DNA from: Lacticaseibacillus manihotivorans DSM 13343 = JCM 12514
GTDB lineage: Bacteria > Bacillota > Bacilli > Lactobacillales > Lactobacillaceae
NCBI RefSeq assembly: GCF_001435035.1
Contig: NZ_AZEU01000018.1
Coordinates: forward strand, 57,750 to 121,749
Direction of reading: 5' to 3'
Length of the DNA stretch: 64,000 nucleotides
Program-made: the position numbers and the translations under genes
The notes under the pieces: generated by a model
The model's database searches: none
What the model was told of the DNA's origin: nothing
The model's input: the letters and a program-made list of their open reading frames with translations, nothing else
Shown here: piece after piece, positions 52,717-61,168 of the stretch
How positions within the stretch are numbered: the first letter of the stretch is position 1
How the letters are laid out: every line of letters starts with the position of its first letter

Positions 52717-53493
52717 CTACGCGTTCATCATTTCCATGATCTGCGCATGCGCTTGTGGCATCGCAGCCACCACGACACCTGGTTCTAACAATGCCAGCGC
52801 GTCGCCGTTTGGCCGGGTAACTTTCAAGCCAAATGCGGCTCCGATCGCCACGCCAGCCGCCACATCCCAAGGTTGTAAATAGGAAATATAACCGACTTGC
52901 TGACCCAAAGCCACAGATTTAAATTCGATCCCCGCACTGCCTAATAAGCGTGGACCAGATGAAGCCAACGCGATTTCGGCCACATGCAAGCGATTGTTGA
53001 TGAGCATTGGGCCGTTGACCCCAAGCAAGCCATCTGCCAAAGGCGCGTCTTCTGGCTGATTGAGCCGTTGATCATTCATCATCAGCGGCACGTCTGGGCC
53101 GCCGACGATCAATTCATTTCGCCAAACATCTAAAATTGCGCCATACACAGGCGTCCCATCGCAATAAACCCCGATCATCACTGCAAAGTTGGCTTTTTGT
53201 TTGACAAAGTTCATCGTGCCATCGATGGGATCGATGATGAAAACTAAACCTTTCAGCCGATCGATTTTGGCTTCATGGCCTTCTTCGCCTTCAATATGCG
53301 CGTCAGGATAAGCTGCCAGAATTTGCGTCACTAAAAATTGTTGATTCATCCGATCCACGTTAGTCACCAGATCTTTGCGCGAGGATTTGGTATTCACCGT
53401 TAATGGGGATTGCATCGCGAGTAAAATTTGTTGGCGACTGGCCGCTAACCACTGTCTGATATTTAAGTCGAGTTGCGCTAAGTCGATTTTCAT
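52717..53493 (-). CDS. suhB: Inositol monophosphatase family protein
   Basis: A 258-aa Mg2+-dependent phosphatase. Metal ligands are visible in HIEGEEGHE, FIIDPIDGTMNF and the late YLQPWDVAAGVAIG. In bacteria the family includes SuhB and nucleotide phosphatases such as NrnA or CysQ-like enzymes, so the substrate is open. It overlaps the UPF0223 gene by 4 bp (ATGA), a conserved pairing in Firmicutes. Confidence 0.88.
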   Translation of the reverse strand: MKIDLAQLDLNIRQWLAASRQQILLAMQSPLTVNTKSSRKDLVTNVDRMNQQFLVTQILAAYPDAHIEGEEGHEAKIDRLKGLVFIIDPIDGTMNFVKQKANFAVMIGVYCDGTPVYGAILDVWRNELIVGGPDVPLMMNDQRLNQPEDAPLADGLLGVNGPMLINNRLHVAEIALASSGPRLLGSAGIEFKSVALGQQVGYISYLQPWDVAAGVAIGAAFGLKVTRPNGDALALLEPGVVVAAMPQAHAQIMEMMNA

Positions 53494-53771
53494 GACAAAT
53501 GAACCCGTACTTTTTGTTGAACGCCGGCGCGCGCCATTTTCACAACGGTATATAAGGAATAGCCACTGACGTCTTCGAAATCGCGACCGAGTTGTTTTTC
53601 CGTGGCCTTATCTGGCACCACCGATTTGAAACCACGATATGCGGCCAATAAGTTGTCGCGGTCAACGCCATGTTCATAAGCATCTTCGACCAATTGATAA
53701 AAAGTGGTGACTTTGATCATGTCGTCAGTGGACCAATCCATGTCTAATGGGTATTGATAGTTAGGTTTCAT
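53490..53771 (-). CDS. yktA: UPF0223 family protein
   Basis: A 93-aa helical protein. YQYPLDMDWSTDDMIKVTTFYQLVEDAYEHGVDRDNLLAAYRGFKSVVP is diagnostic of UPF0223 (Bacillus YktA). Function unknown. ATG with AAGGAGAATAAC, one base behind the LDH-like gene and overlapping the phosphatase gene, so the three form an operon. Confidence 0.92.
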   Translation of the reverse strand: MKPNYQYPLDMDWSTDDMIKVTTFYQLVEDAYEHGVDRDNLLAAYRGFKSVVPDKATEKQLGRDFEDVSGYSLYTVVKMARAGVQQKVRVHLS

Positions 53772-53772
53772 G

Positions 53773-54639
53773 TTATTCTCCTTGAATCGCCGCCACTTGG
53801 GCAGCTTGAGTGGTTTGCACCGCTTCTAATGCGGCCATTTCAGCATCTGCGGCGGTCATTGGGGCTAACACTTGTGCCCCATCTTCATTGATCAACACGG
53901 GGATCGACCAAGCGGCAGCATCCGAAATCACCGTTAACGGTGCTAATAAAGGCTGACCAAAAAATCCGGCCAAGACCCGCTGCACCAAAGCCGGCCAAAA
54001 AATTGCCGCCTCACCTTGCGCATATTCAGACACCGCTTCTGAAACTTGGGTGAGCAATGGGTTGGCCATACCATCAACTGGCGGCAATAACGCCAATAAC
54101 GGGGTCGCCGCCACATAGGCTCGACTCCATAATAACACCGGTTGACTGGCTGTGCCGACTGCATATGCGGTCACTTGCCGCCGGGGCACCTTTAAAGCAC
54201 TGGACGCCAAGCGCTCAAAGCAAGCGCTCAGCCCAAAAGTCCCTAACCCGATCACAGTTTCTTTGGCCAATCCCGAAAAGCGCTGCGCAAAATACGTCAA
54301 CACCGCATCTTCATGAGCGGCAATCAAGACCTTCCCTTGAAAGCCTGCAGCCATCGCTGTGCTCATCACTTTGCGCAGTTGCTCCAACATGGTTTGTTGA
54401 AAATCTGACCCAGTGGCATCCCCAAAGTCAGTCACCACCAACGCATCGACTTCGCCCCAGCCTTTGGCGGTCAACTTGACGATCGGGTTGTGCCCCATTT
54501 GGCTCAACAGATCTAAGCTTGCCTCTGCTGGTACGTCTGATGATAAAATGCTGAGTTCTAGTGGTAATGAACTTTCGATTAAGGTTTTAATGACGGCAGT
54601 CGTTAACTGACTTTGCCCACAAATCACGACTTTTCGCAT
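53773..54639 (-). CDS. Lactate/malate dehydrogenase-fold protein lacking catalytic residues
   Basis: A 288-aa protein that aligns by eye with L-LDH over its middle: DAVLTYFAQRFSGLAKETVIGLGTFGLSA corresponds to the LDH segment -DILTY-A-K-SGxPK-RVIGSGT-LDSA. However the active site is gone. The Asn of ANPVD is AHED (residues 108-111), the substrate Arg of DSARFR is replaced in LSACFER (137-143), and the catalytic GEHGDS is VGTASQ (161-166). The N-terminal GxGxxG is CGQSQLT. It is therefore a pseudoenzyme, perhaps regulatory. ATG at 54639 with GGAGG six bases upstream. Confidence 0.8.
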   Translation of the reverse strand: MRKVVICGQSQLTTAVIKTLIESSLPLELSILSSDVPAEASLDLLSQMGHNPIVKLTAKGWGEVDALVVTDFGDATGSDFQQTMLEQLRKVMSTAMAAGFQGKVLIAAHEDAVLTYFAQRFSGLAKETVIGLGTFGLSACFERLASSALKVPRRQVTAYAVGTASQPVLLWSRAYVAATPLLALLPPVDGMANPLLTQVSEAVSEYAQGEAAIFWPALVQRVLAGFFGQPLLAPLTVISDAAAWSIPVLINEDGAQVLAPMTAADAEMAALEAVQTTQAAQVAAIQGE

Positions 54640-54729
54640 GATCAACCTCCCAAGCTTATTATCTAGATTTTATCAAATTCTTAATCAGATTAAAAAGACA
54701 CCACCGTTACAAAGTGCAGTCATTTTGAC

Positions 54730-54769
54730 GAAAAAAACCTCATTACCTAACAATCAGGCATGAGGTTCA
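54730..54769 (-). terminator. Terminator of the M-box operon
   Basis: AACCTCATGCC..GGTAATGAGGTT hairpin with seven T on the minus strand. Confidence 0.88.
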
Positions 54770-54778
54770 TCACCAAAA

Positions 54779-55558
54779 TCATCTAGACGTCCACGAGACT
54801 GGGTCTTGGTTGTATTGGAATGCAGATAACGTCGCTGCATGCCGAACATGGCCAACCAAGGAGTCTGAGTCAAAGTTCATTTCATTTTGCGTTTGTGGAT
54901 CGACCGGCGTGCGGTTGCTTGACAAATGTGCAACCACTAAAGTCATTGGCGCAAACAACGCACGCAATCCGGCTTGCAAACCAGCCATGATCGCGATTGT
55001 TGGCCGGCTCATTAAAGCTGGTAGCAGTGCGTCTAAGCAAAAGCGAGACGCGCCAACTGCCGCAACCGTCACCGTAGCATCAGTCGTCAACACAGAACCG
55101 GCAATGGCAAGGTCACCTGCTGGGTTTAATCCGACTATGCTGAGCAATCCTTTAAGTAACTTTGGCATAGCCACAGCGTCATCAGTCCAAACATCAACGG
55201 GTAATACCATGCCAGCTTGGCCGACTAATTGATCCCCTGGCACTAATGCCGAAACTGGTTCGAGTCGGCTTAAGCCATCGCGGATCACCAACACTTTGGC
55301 ATCTTGTTGATCAAATTGAGTAAAAAAGTGACGTAAGCTCAAGTTAGCACCCATTGCCAAGCCTAAAACCATCACCAAAAACATCACAGCCAAGCCAGTG
55401 TGACCCAATAATACAGTCACAACGCTGGCCCCTAAAGTCATCGCCAATACTGGCGTCCAAGCCAAGGAGAACTTGGCTTGAGGACTTTGGTGCAAAGCCA
55501 TTTTTGCTTTGCGCACTTCTACGCGGGACAACCCGCTGTATTGTTGCATCTTCAGCAT
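54779..55558 (-). CDS. Truncated P-type-ATPase-like membrane protein under Mg2+ riboswitch control
   Basis: A 259-aa protein resembling only the N-terminal third of a P-type cation ATPase. It has a cytoplasmic tail (MLKMQQYSGLSRVEV), two transmembrane helices (about 33-51 and 55-73) and an actuator-like domain with VLVIRDGLSRLEPVSALVPGDQLVGQAGMVLPVDV. Helices follow near 186-215. The dephosphorylation motif TGES is not visible, and there is no DKTGT phosphorylation domain. The ATG at 55558 has AGAGGTG six bases upstream. An intact terminator follows, so it is a stand-alone gene, not an assembly break. Function unknown; a link to Mg2+ homeostasis is inferred from the leader. Confidence 0.75.
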   Translation of the reverse strand: MLKMQQYSGLSRVEVRKAKMALHQSPQAKFSLAWTPVLAMTLGASVVTVLLGHTGLAVMFLVMVLGLAMGANLSLRHFFTQFDQQDAKVLVIRDGLSRLEPVSALVPGDQLVGQAGMVLPVDVWTDDAVAMPKLLKGLLSIVGLNPAGDLAIAGSVLTTDATVTVAAVGASRFCLDALLPALMSRPTIAIMAGLQAGLRALFAPMTLVVAHLSSNRTPVDPQTQNEMNFDSDSLVGHVRHAATLSAFQYNQDPVSWTSR

Positions 55559-55596
55559 CGTTTTCACCTCTTGTCCGGAGGTTTGAGATGCGCCGA

Positions 55597-55686
55597 TTAT
55601 TTCATTAAATGAAGTGGTGGCACAATCACAAATCTTCCGGGATCTGCATTATCGGGACTACCACCATCAACTGCTGTTTGTAACAT
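55597..55686 (-). CDS. 29-aa ORF between the M-box and the ATPase-like gene
   Basis: Reads MLQTAVDGGSPDNADPGRFV and ends PPLHLMK. An excellent ribosome site, AAAGGTGGTGAGCAC, precedes its ATG. It starts about 70 nt behind the M-box terminator, so it is translated only when the riboswitch is open, and ends 39 bp before the next gene. It could be a leader peptide that adds a translational control layer, or a small functional protein. Pro and acidic residues are frequent. Confidence 0.55.
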   Translation of the reverse strand: MLQTAVDGGSPDNADPGRFVIVPPLHLMK

Positions 55687-55756
55687 GTGCTCACCACCTT
55701 TCATTCACCGTCCGCCGGGAGCTAATTTTGCATTGCAGGTGTGCACCCCCACAATA

Positions 55757-55958
55757 TAAAAAGCGCCCGCCGATTGAGCGCACGCAATTATTGCATCCCA
55801 ATCGTGAAGTTTTAGCACTATACGCCTAGAAGAATTCTTCAGCTACATTAACACAAACCTTATCGGTAAGCGTGGTTGACTCATTGGCATCTCTGGATGT
55901 TTCTGAGCAGCAGCATTGTTCGTATAGGAGCCTCGCCTAACGGAAAGCACCGTATTTG
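55757..55958 (-). promoter_or_regulatory. M-box (ykoK) Mg2+ riboswitch with terminator
   Basis: On the minus strand the conserved blocks appear in order: CGTTAGGCGAGGCTCCTATA, TGCTGCTGCTCAGAAA, AGAGATGCCAATGAGTCAAC, GATAAGG and AATGTAGCTGAAG. P1 can form between ATACG and CGTAT (aptamer about 55826-55958). The expression platform GCGCTC-AATCGGC-GGGCGC with TTTTT is at 55758-55782. High Mg2+ should favour termination, and low Mg2+ should express the genes behind. Confidence 0.93.
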
Positions 55959-55970
55959 ATTTACTTTCTT

Positions 55971-55999
55971 ATTGTAACGGTTCAAGCCGGGTGTGTCAA
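55971..55999 (-). promoter_or_regulatory. Promoter of the M-box operon
   Basis: Minus strand: perfect -35 TTGACA (55994-55999), 17-bp spacer, -10 TACAAT (55971-55976). The -35 overlaps the stop of the 34-aa gene. Confidence 0.85.
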
Positions 56000-56100
56000 G
56001 TTTTGCTTGCATGTCGATTGCGATAACGGATAAATCCCAAGCCCCCAACAATCACGACGCGAATGCCTGCGATCATGATCAGTTTTGCGTGCATCGCCAT
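55996..56100 (-). CDS. Small membrane protein, 34 aa
   Basis: MAMHAKLIMIAGIRVVIVGG continues LGFIRYRNRHASKT: one hydrophobic helix (about residues 7-23) and a basic tail. The ATG lies behind TGAGGAGC, and an extended -10 TGATACAAT sits about 40 bp upstream. Too short for routine gene finding. No function known. Confidence 0.6.
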   Translation of the reverse strand: MAMHAKLIMIAGIRVVIVGGLGFIRYRNRHASKT

Positions 56101-56212
56101 GCTCCTCAGCAAATTTTAATTCTATTGTATCATCCCGACCGCGCGCCTGTGCTTTTTTCAGTCCACAGCTTGTGGTAGAGTAGATAATAAGTTATCAATG
56201 GAGGAATCAGCC

Positions 56213-56767
56213 GTGTATTTAATGAAAGATATCACCCGCGACGGCGCAAAAGTCTTGCGCGAACATGCCGCCAAAGTTGAATTTCCATTGTCCGAAGCCG
56301 ATCAAAAATTGGCCCATGACATGATGGAATACTTGATCATCAGCCAAGATGAAGAACAAAATGCCAAATACAAATTACGTCCAGGCGTCGGCCTGGCCGC
56401 CCCTCAAGTCGGCGTCGGTGAAATGATGGCCGCCGTGCTTGTCCCAGGCGCAGACGACGAAATCTTATTCAAAGAAGTCTTGATCAATCCTGTGATCATC
56501 AGCCACTCCGTTCAACCCGCAGCCTTATCTGAAGGCGAAGGTTGCTTATCTGTCGACAAAGACATCCCCGGCTACGTTGTGCGTCATGACCGCATCACTA
56601 TCCGCTACCAAAACCTGGCTGGCGAAACTAAAAAAATTCGCTTAAAGAACTACCCTGCGATCGTTTGTCAACATGAAATCGATCACTTAAACGGGATCTT
56701 GTACTACGACCACATCAATAAGGAAGAACCTTTCCATATTGAAGGCGACGCAGTTTTGATCGACTAA
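56213..56767 (+). CDS. def: Peptide deformylase
   Basis: A 184-aa Fe/Zn enzyme that removes the N-formyl group from nascent proteins. All three motifs are present: [17 protein letters not shown] with the metal Cys, and QHEIDHLNG with two metal His. It has the long insertion of Gram-positive type 2 enzymes. The GTG at 56213 ([11 protein letters not shown]) has GGAGG eight bases upstream. The ATG at 56198 lies before this site and is rejected. Confidence 0.96.
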   Translation: MYLMKDITRDGAKVLREHAAKVEFPLSEADQKLAHDMMEYLIISQDEEQNAKYKLRPGVGLAAPQVGVGEMMAAVLVPGADDEILFKEVLINPVIISHSVQPAALSEGEGCLSVDKDIPGYVVRHDRITIRYQNLAGETKKIRLKNYPAIVCQHEIDHLNGILYYDHINKEEPFHIEGDAVLID

Positions 56768-56770
56768 TTA

Positions 56771-56814
56771 CAAAAGCGCGGTTCAGACAAATGACGTCTG
56801 AACCGCGCTTTTGT
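56771..56814 (+). terminator. Terminator of def
   Basis: AAAAGCGCGGTTCAGAC / GTCTGAACCGCGCTTTT, nearly symmetric and with T-rich ends. Repeat copy R5 starts six bases later. Confidence 0.92.
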
Positions 56815-56819
56815 TGTTA

Positions 56820-57515
56820 ATGTCCGGCATCGTAAGTGTTTCAGGCCCGCCATCAGGCGCCAGTGGTCTTTCTCCGTTACAGTGATTTGAAATTGGGACT
56901 CCAGCTGGCCACCGGTACGTGGAGAGGGTCCTCGCCGGAGCTAGCCGAGATGTGTCGCTACGCTCCCCACTCGCCAGATCTCCGACTGCGGAGTGATGTA
57001 GGTGGTAAACCACCAACAGCACTCTCACCACGTACCGGTGGCCAGCTTCCGTCCCAATTTCAAATCACTTCCACTACGTTAGACCACTGACACCTGATGG
57101 CTACGAAACGTGTGATGCCAACGTGTATCTGCGATTACACGAGCTGACAGTGCGGTGGTGAGACATTTCAATCTGTAAGTTAGTCATACCAACTCAGAAA
57201 ATATGTGAGCGGAAGCGGCTTGGCAGAACGGAGGAAAACTGGACAATTGCCTGTGGGAGTGAAATCAAGTGAGACGCCGTTTTTTGGCGGCTCGCGCGGA
57301 TTTCACCGGCAAAAATAAAGACAAGCGGGCTTCTTGGCTTGATTTTTAGTCGAAAGAGCATCAGCGGTTTGTGCTGATCTCTGGAGACGGCCGCACCGGC
57401 AACTTGTCCAATTTTCCGCAGTGGTGCCAAGGCGCTTTCGCTCACATATTTTCGGCCGCAAGGCAATTGGTATGGCTAACTGGAAGATTGAAATCACACT
57501 TACGATGCCGGACAT
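56820..57515 (-). repeat. Family-1 palindromic element, copy R5 (full length, reference copy)
   Basis: About 695 bp bounded by a perfect 20-bp inverted repeat, ATGTCCGGCATCGTAAGTGT at 56820-56839 and its complement at 57496-57515. In this orientation module B comes first (56850-57100) and module A second (about 57200-57460). Module B shares its conserved junctions with the other copies but uses ACCGGTACGTGG stems as in R4. Module A pairs GGCTTGGCAGAACGG..CTGGACAA with TTGTCCAATTTTCCG..GCCAAGGCG. No transposase, no clear target duplication. Peptides read from it (for example LQLATGTWRGSSPELAEM) recur in R4 but come from palindrome arms. Confidence 0.92.
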
Positions 57516-57527
57516 CATTAGCGATTT

Positions 57528-57974
57528 TTATACGCGACGCACGTCTTGAATGTACTCACGTGTAGCCGCATTAGAGACATAAGCCACGTCAAAGTGCACC
57601 AAGTCATCGCGCACCCACCAATCCGTCACCACTAAACTTGGCGAGAGCTTAACACTATTTTCGTTTTTGGCCGAGGTTTGGGCATGCAAGGCTTGTTCAA
57701 AGCGGTCTAAGGCGATTGGCGGGGTAACTTTTGGCATTTGGTATTCAAACGCCATGATCCCATGTCCCCACACATCAGCGACAGGTTGGGAAGATAACTC
57801 ATGGTCGGCTGGCACTCCCAGTTGCGTTAACGCAAGGCTCACGGCTTCGTCGCAAGCTTTTTGATTGTGGCGCATCAACACCTTCATCGCACGTTTGCGC
57901 CGGGCCACGCGCCAGCGGATCAACACCACACCAATGATGATCACGATTATAATCCCGATGATCCAGATAAGCAT
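57528..57974 (-). CDS. Membrane-anchored hypothetical protein
   Basis: A 148-aa protein with one N-terminal transmembrane helix (about residues 2-20), a basic stop-transfer RWRVARRKRAMKVLMR, and a soluble domain with no catalytic motif I recognise. VADVWGHGIMAFEYQMP and LVVTDWWVRDDLVHFDVAYVSN suggest a mixed alpha/beta fold. ATG with AAGGAGGATACTT. It diverges from rpoY-rnjA. No obvious terminator lies between its stop and repeat R5. Confidence 0.75.
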   Translation of the reverse strand: MLIWIIGIIIVIIIGVVLIRWRVARRKRAMKVLMRHNQKACDEAVSLALTQLGVPADHELSSQPVADVWGHGIMAFEYQMPKVTPPIALDRFEQALHAQTSAKNENSVKLSPSLVVTDWWVRDDLVHFDVAYVSNAATREYIQDVRRV

Positions 57975-58157
57975 AAGTATCCTCCTTCAAAAGCGTTTTT
58001 CTACTATTTATACTGTAACACGTTGGCCCCGTGGCGCACACGACTTGTTTATGCTAAGATATAGAGTAACTGTTGAACTTTCAACAAATGATCGGTCAAT
58101 GCGAAATTTTACCCCAGACGCTGGGGCGATTTTTTGCGTATTCGAAAGGAGCTTATT

Positions 58158-58370
58158 ATGATCTACAAAGTATTGTACCAAAAAGACAAGGTGGTTAACC
58201 CCCGCCGCGAAACGACTCAAACCCTTTACATCGACGCCGACTCGGCTGTGGCGGCACGTAGCTTGGTGGAAGAAAACACCCCATACAACATCGAATACGT
58301 GCAAGAATTGTCAGGCAAATTCTTGGAATTCGAACAAAAAGAACCTGACTTCAAGTTGACGGAGTTCTAA
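58158..58370 (+). CDS. rpoY: RNA polymerase epsilon subunit RpoY
   Basis: A 70-aa protein. [27 protein letters not shown] and the acidic end [13 protein letters not shown] are diagnostic of the DUF1447/epsilon subunit, a small RNA polymerase accessory protein of Firmicutes. The ATG at 58158 has AAAGGAGC. rnjA follows after 4 bp, the conserved rpoY-rnjA operon. Confidence 0.95.
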   Translation: MIYKVLYQKDKVVNPRRETTQTLYIDADSAVAARSLVEENTPYNIEYVQELSGKFLEFEQKEPDFKLTEF

Positions 58371-58374
58371 TTGA

Positions 58375-60057
58375 ATGAAACTCAACATTAAGAACAATGA
58401 AACTGCCGTATTTGCTATCGGCGGTTTAGGCGAAATCGGGAAAAACATGTATGGGGTCCAATACCAAAACCAGATCATCGTCATTGACGCTGGGATCAAA
58501 TTTCCAGAAGACGATCTCTTAGGTATCGACTATGTCATTTCCGATTACTCCTATTTGGTGCAAAACCAAGACAAAATCAAAGCCTTGGTGATCACCCACG
58601 GGCATGAAGACCATATCGGGGGCATTCCTTACTTCTTAAAACAAGTGCCGAATGTCCCAGTCTTCGCCCCACCGTTGGCTGCGGCATTGATCCGTGGCAA
58701 ACTGGAAGAACACGGATTGGTCCGGTCGACGAAAATGACGGAACTCAAAGAAGATTCTGTCTTGAAGTTTGGCCCGATCACCGTGGACTTCTTCCGCACC
58801 ACGCACAGTATTCCTGATACATTAGGTGTTGCGGTCCACACGCCAAGTGGTGTGATCGTTGAAACTGGGGACTACAAGTTCGACTTGACCCCAGTCGGCG
58901 ACCAACCAGCGCCGAACTTGCAAAAAATGGCGCGTTTAGGCGAAGAAGGCGTTTTGCTGTTGATGAGTGATTCCACCAACGCTGAAATCCCTAACTTCAC
59001 CAAGTCTGAACGCTTCGTCGGCCACTCCATTCGCCATATTTTTGATGGGATCGACGGTCGGATCATTTTTGCCACTTTCGCGTCTAACATTTCGCGGATC
59101 GCGCAAGCTGCCGAAGCGGCAATGGCCCATGACCGTAAAATCGCCGTCTTTGGTCGCTCGATGGAAACTGCGATGGTCAATGGTCGCGAACTCGGCTACT
59201 TGGATATTCCCGATGACGTGTTGATCGACGCGCATGAATTAAACAAGTTGCCAGCCAACGAAGTGATGATTTTATGTACCGGCTCTCAAGGCGAACCAAT
59301 GGCTGCCTTGTCTCGCATCGCCAACGGCACCCACCGTCAGATTTCTATTCAACCTGGCGACACGGTGATTTTCTCTTCCAACCCGATCCCTGGTAACACC
59401 ACTTCGGTCAACCACGTGATCAACGAATTGGAAGAAGCTGGCGCCGAAGTCATCCACGGCAAAGTCAACAACATCCACACTTCTGGTCACGGTGGCCAAG
59501 AAGAACAAAAGTTGATGTTGCGCTTGATGAAGCCGAAATACTTCATGCCGATCCATGGTGAATACCGGATGTTGAAGATCCACACCGAATTGGCCCAAGA
59601 AACCCATATTCCAGAAGAAAACTGCTTTATTATGGAAAATGGTGACGTCTTAGCGTTAACTGCTGATTCTGCGCGCCGCGCTGGTCACTTCCCTGCCGCT
59701 GATGTTTACATCGATGGTAACGGGATCGGTGATATCGGCAATGCCGTGATCCGCGATCGTCGCACCTTGTCTGAAGAAGGCTTGGTCGTTGTCGTCGCCA
59801 CGATCAATATGCAAAAACAAGCGGTATTAGCTGGTCCTGACTTGTTATCACGTGGGTTCATCTATATGCGTGAATCTGGTGAACTGATCAACCAAGCCCA
59901 ACGCCGCGTTTACCGCACCATCAAAAATACCTTTAAGAGCAACGAAAAAATCACGGAAGGCATGCTTAAAGATGCGATCACGTCAAATCTGCAAAGCTTC
60001 TTGTTCGACAAAACCGAACGCCATCCGGTGATCTTACCGATGTTGATCTTACTGTAG
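58375..60057 (+). CDS. rnjA: Ribonuclease J1
   Basis: A 560-aa metallo-beta-lactamase/beta-CASP RNase with endonuclease and 5'-3' exonuclease activity, central to mRNA turnover. The metal motif [10 protein letters not shown] (His75, His77, Asp79, His80) is complete, unlike J2 at 33.9 kb. [43 protein letters not shown] and [13 protein letters not shown] follow in the standard order. Its ribosome site GGAG lies inside the end of rpoY, so translation is coupled. Confidence 0.96.
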   Translation: MKLNIKNNETAVFAIGGLGEIGKNMYGVQYQNQIIVIDAGIKFPEDDLLGIDYVISDYSYLVQNQDKIKALVITHGHEDHIGGIPYFLKQVPNVPVFAPPLAAALIRGKLEEHGLVRSTKMTELKEDSVLKFGPITVDFFRTTHSIPDTLGVAVHTPSGVIVETGDYKFDLTPVGDQPAPNLQKMARLGEEGVLLLMSDSTNAEIPNFTKSERFVGHSIRHIFDGIDGRIIFATFASNISRIAQAAEAAMAHDRKIAVFGRSMETAMVNGRELGYLDIPDDVLIDAHELNKLPANEVMILCTGSQGEPMAALSRIANGTHRQISIQPGDTVIFSSNPIPGNTTSVNHVINELEEAGAEVIHGKVNNIHTSGHGGQEEQKLMLRLMKPKYFMPIHGEYRMLKIHTELAQETHIPEENCFIMENGDVLALTADSARRAGHFPAADVYIDGNGIGDIGNAVIRDRRTLSEEGLVVVVATINMQKQAVLAGPDLLSRGFIYMRESGELINQAQRRVYRTIKNTFKSNEKITEGMLKDAITSNLQSFLFDKTERHPVILPMLILL

Positions 60058-60065
60058 AACCTTTG

Positions 60066-60100
60066 AACCGATTTGCTTTCGTCGCAAATCGGTTTTTTAT
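60066..60100 (+). terminator. Terminator of rpoY-rnjA
   Basis: AACCGATTTGC / GCAAATCGGTT hairpin with six T. Confidence 0.9.
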
Positions 60101-60208
60101 TGCAATGAAATGAGTATTTAAATAGTAAGCGATTGCATAATGTGAGATAATCCATTTATTGGGGGGGGATTTTTTTGCAGACGAAACCGCTGCGATTGAA
60201 ACCAAAAT

Positions 60209-61081
60209 ATGAAGCGTGCATTATGGCTGATCACCATACTTTTATTAGTCGGCTTATTATACTGGCGCACGCAGTTGCTTCGCGCAGCCCAACCAGCAGA
60301 CATAGCCCCAAAGGCCACGCAGTCTGCCACCAATGCCAAACCCACTGAAACACTTGTCAAAGCTAAACTCAAACAACAATGGACCAAACAGTTGGCGAAA
60401 AATTCTGACTTGCCGATCAGCATTGCGGTTTATTCCAAACAATATGGATTTACGTTGGCCATGAACAATCACAAAACTAAAGCGCACACCACTGCCAGCA
60501 TCGTCAAAGTCGCCATGTTGACCCAACTGCTGCATCAACATGCGCAAAACCACGATACGTTATCAGGTACTGAACGCGCTGCGGCGGTTGGTGCCATCGA
60601 ACACTCCAACAACGTCGATGCGACCACCCTGTATCATGCCATCGGTCAAGGTCAAGGCTTGACCACGTTGTTCAGTAATTTAAACCTGTCACAGTCACGC
60701 GCCTATGCATCCGGTTGGGTCAGCACCACCACAGCAAGTGACCAATTGAAATGATTAAATGAAATCTTTGGCAATGGCACTTATTTAACCGCCAAGTCCA
60801 AAGCGTATATCAAAGACTTAATGCAACATGTCGCATCAGATCAAAACTGGGGCATTAGTGCTGGTAGTCGCGACTTTGCCTTGAAAAACGGTTGGCGCTT
60901 AAATGGAAACAACAACACTTGGATCGTGAATTCCATCGGTCAAATCGGTTCAGGCAACAATTCCGCGACCATCGCGATTTTCAGTGATCAAAATTCCAGT
61001 CTGAAACACGGCATTGCCACCGTGGAAAAGCTCGCCAAATTCACAGGCGTTGCCCTTAATTTACCAACTTCCAAAAATTAA
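60209..61081 (+). pseudogene. Secreted serine hydrolase (class A beta-lactamase-like) interrupted by an in-frame stop
   Basis: One continuous frame of 290 codons broken only by a TGA at 60752-60754 (codon 182). Before it are a signal-anchor (residues 3-18), the nucleophile motif S97-IVK and an SNN motif at 133-135. After it the frame resumes LNEIFGNGTYLTAKSKAYIKDLM and reaches the third motif region LKNGWRLNG. The family comprises penicillin-interacting or beta-lactamase-like enzymes. TGA may have replaced TGG (DQLKW-LNEIF). The upstream region has G8-A-T7, and the start has no good ribosome site. Reading through by suppression cannot be excluded. Confidence 0.82.
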
Positions 61082-61103
61082 GCACTTACTTTTCTCATCG
61101 TGA

Positions 61104-61132
61104 TTGTTTTTGTGAAAATCCCTCTGTATAAT
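61104..61132 (+). promoter_or_regulatory. Promoter of the lipid kinase gene
   Basis: -35 TTGTTT (61104-61109), 17-bp spacer, perfect -10 TATAAT (61127-61132). Confidence 0.75.
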
Positions 61133-61168
61133 TGATAGAGTATTTTCGTTGAAGAAGAGGAGTATTCT

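Noticed and set aside
55614..55829. 71-aa plus-strand ORF opposite the M-box region
   Set aside because: It is antisense to the riboswitch and 29-aa ORF, lacks a ribosome site and has no coding character.
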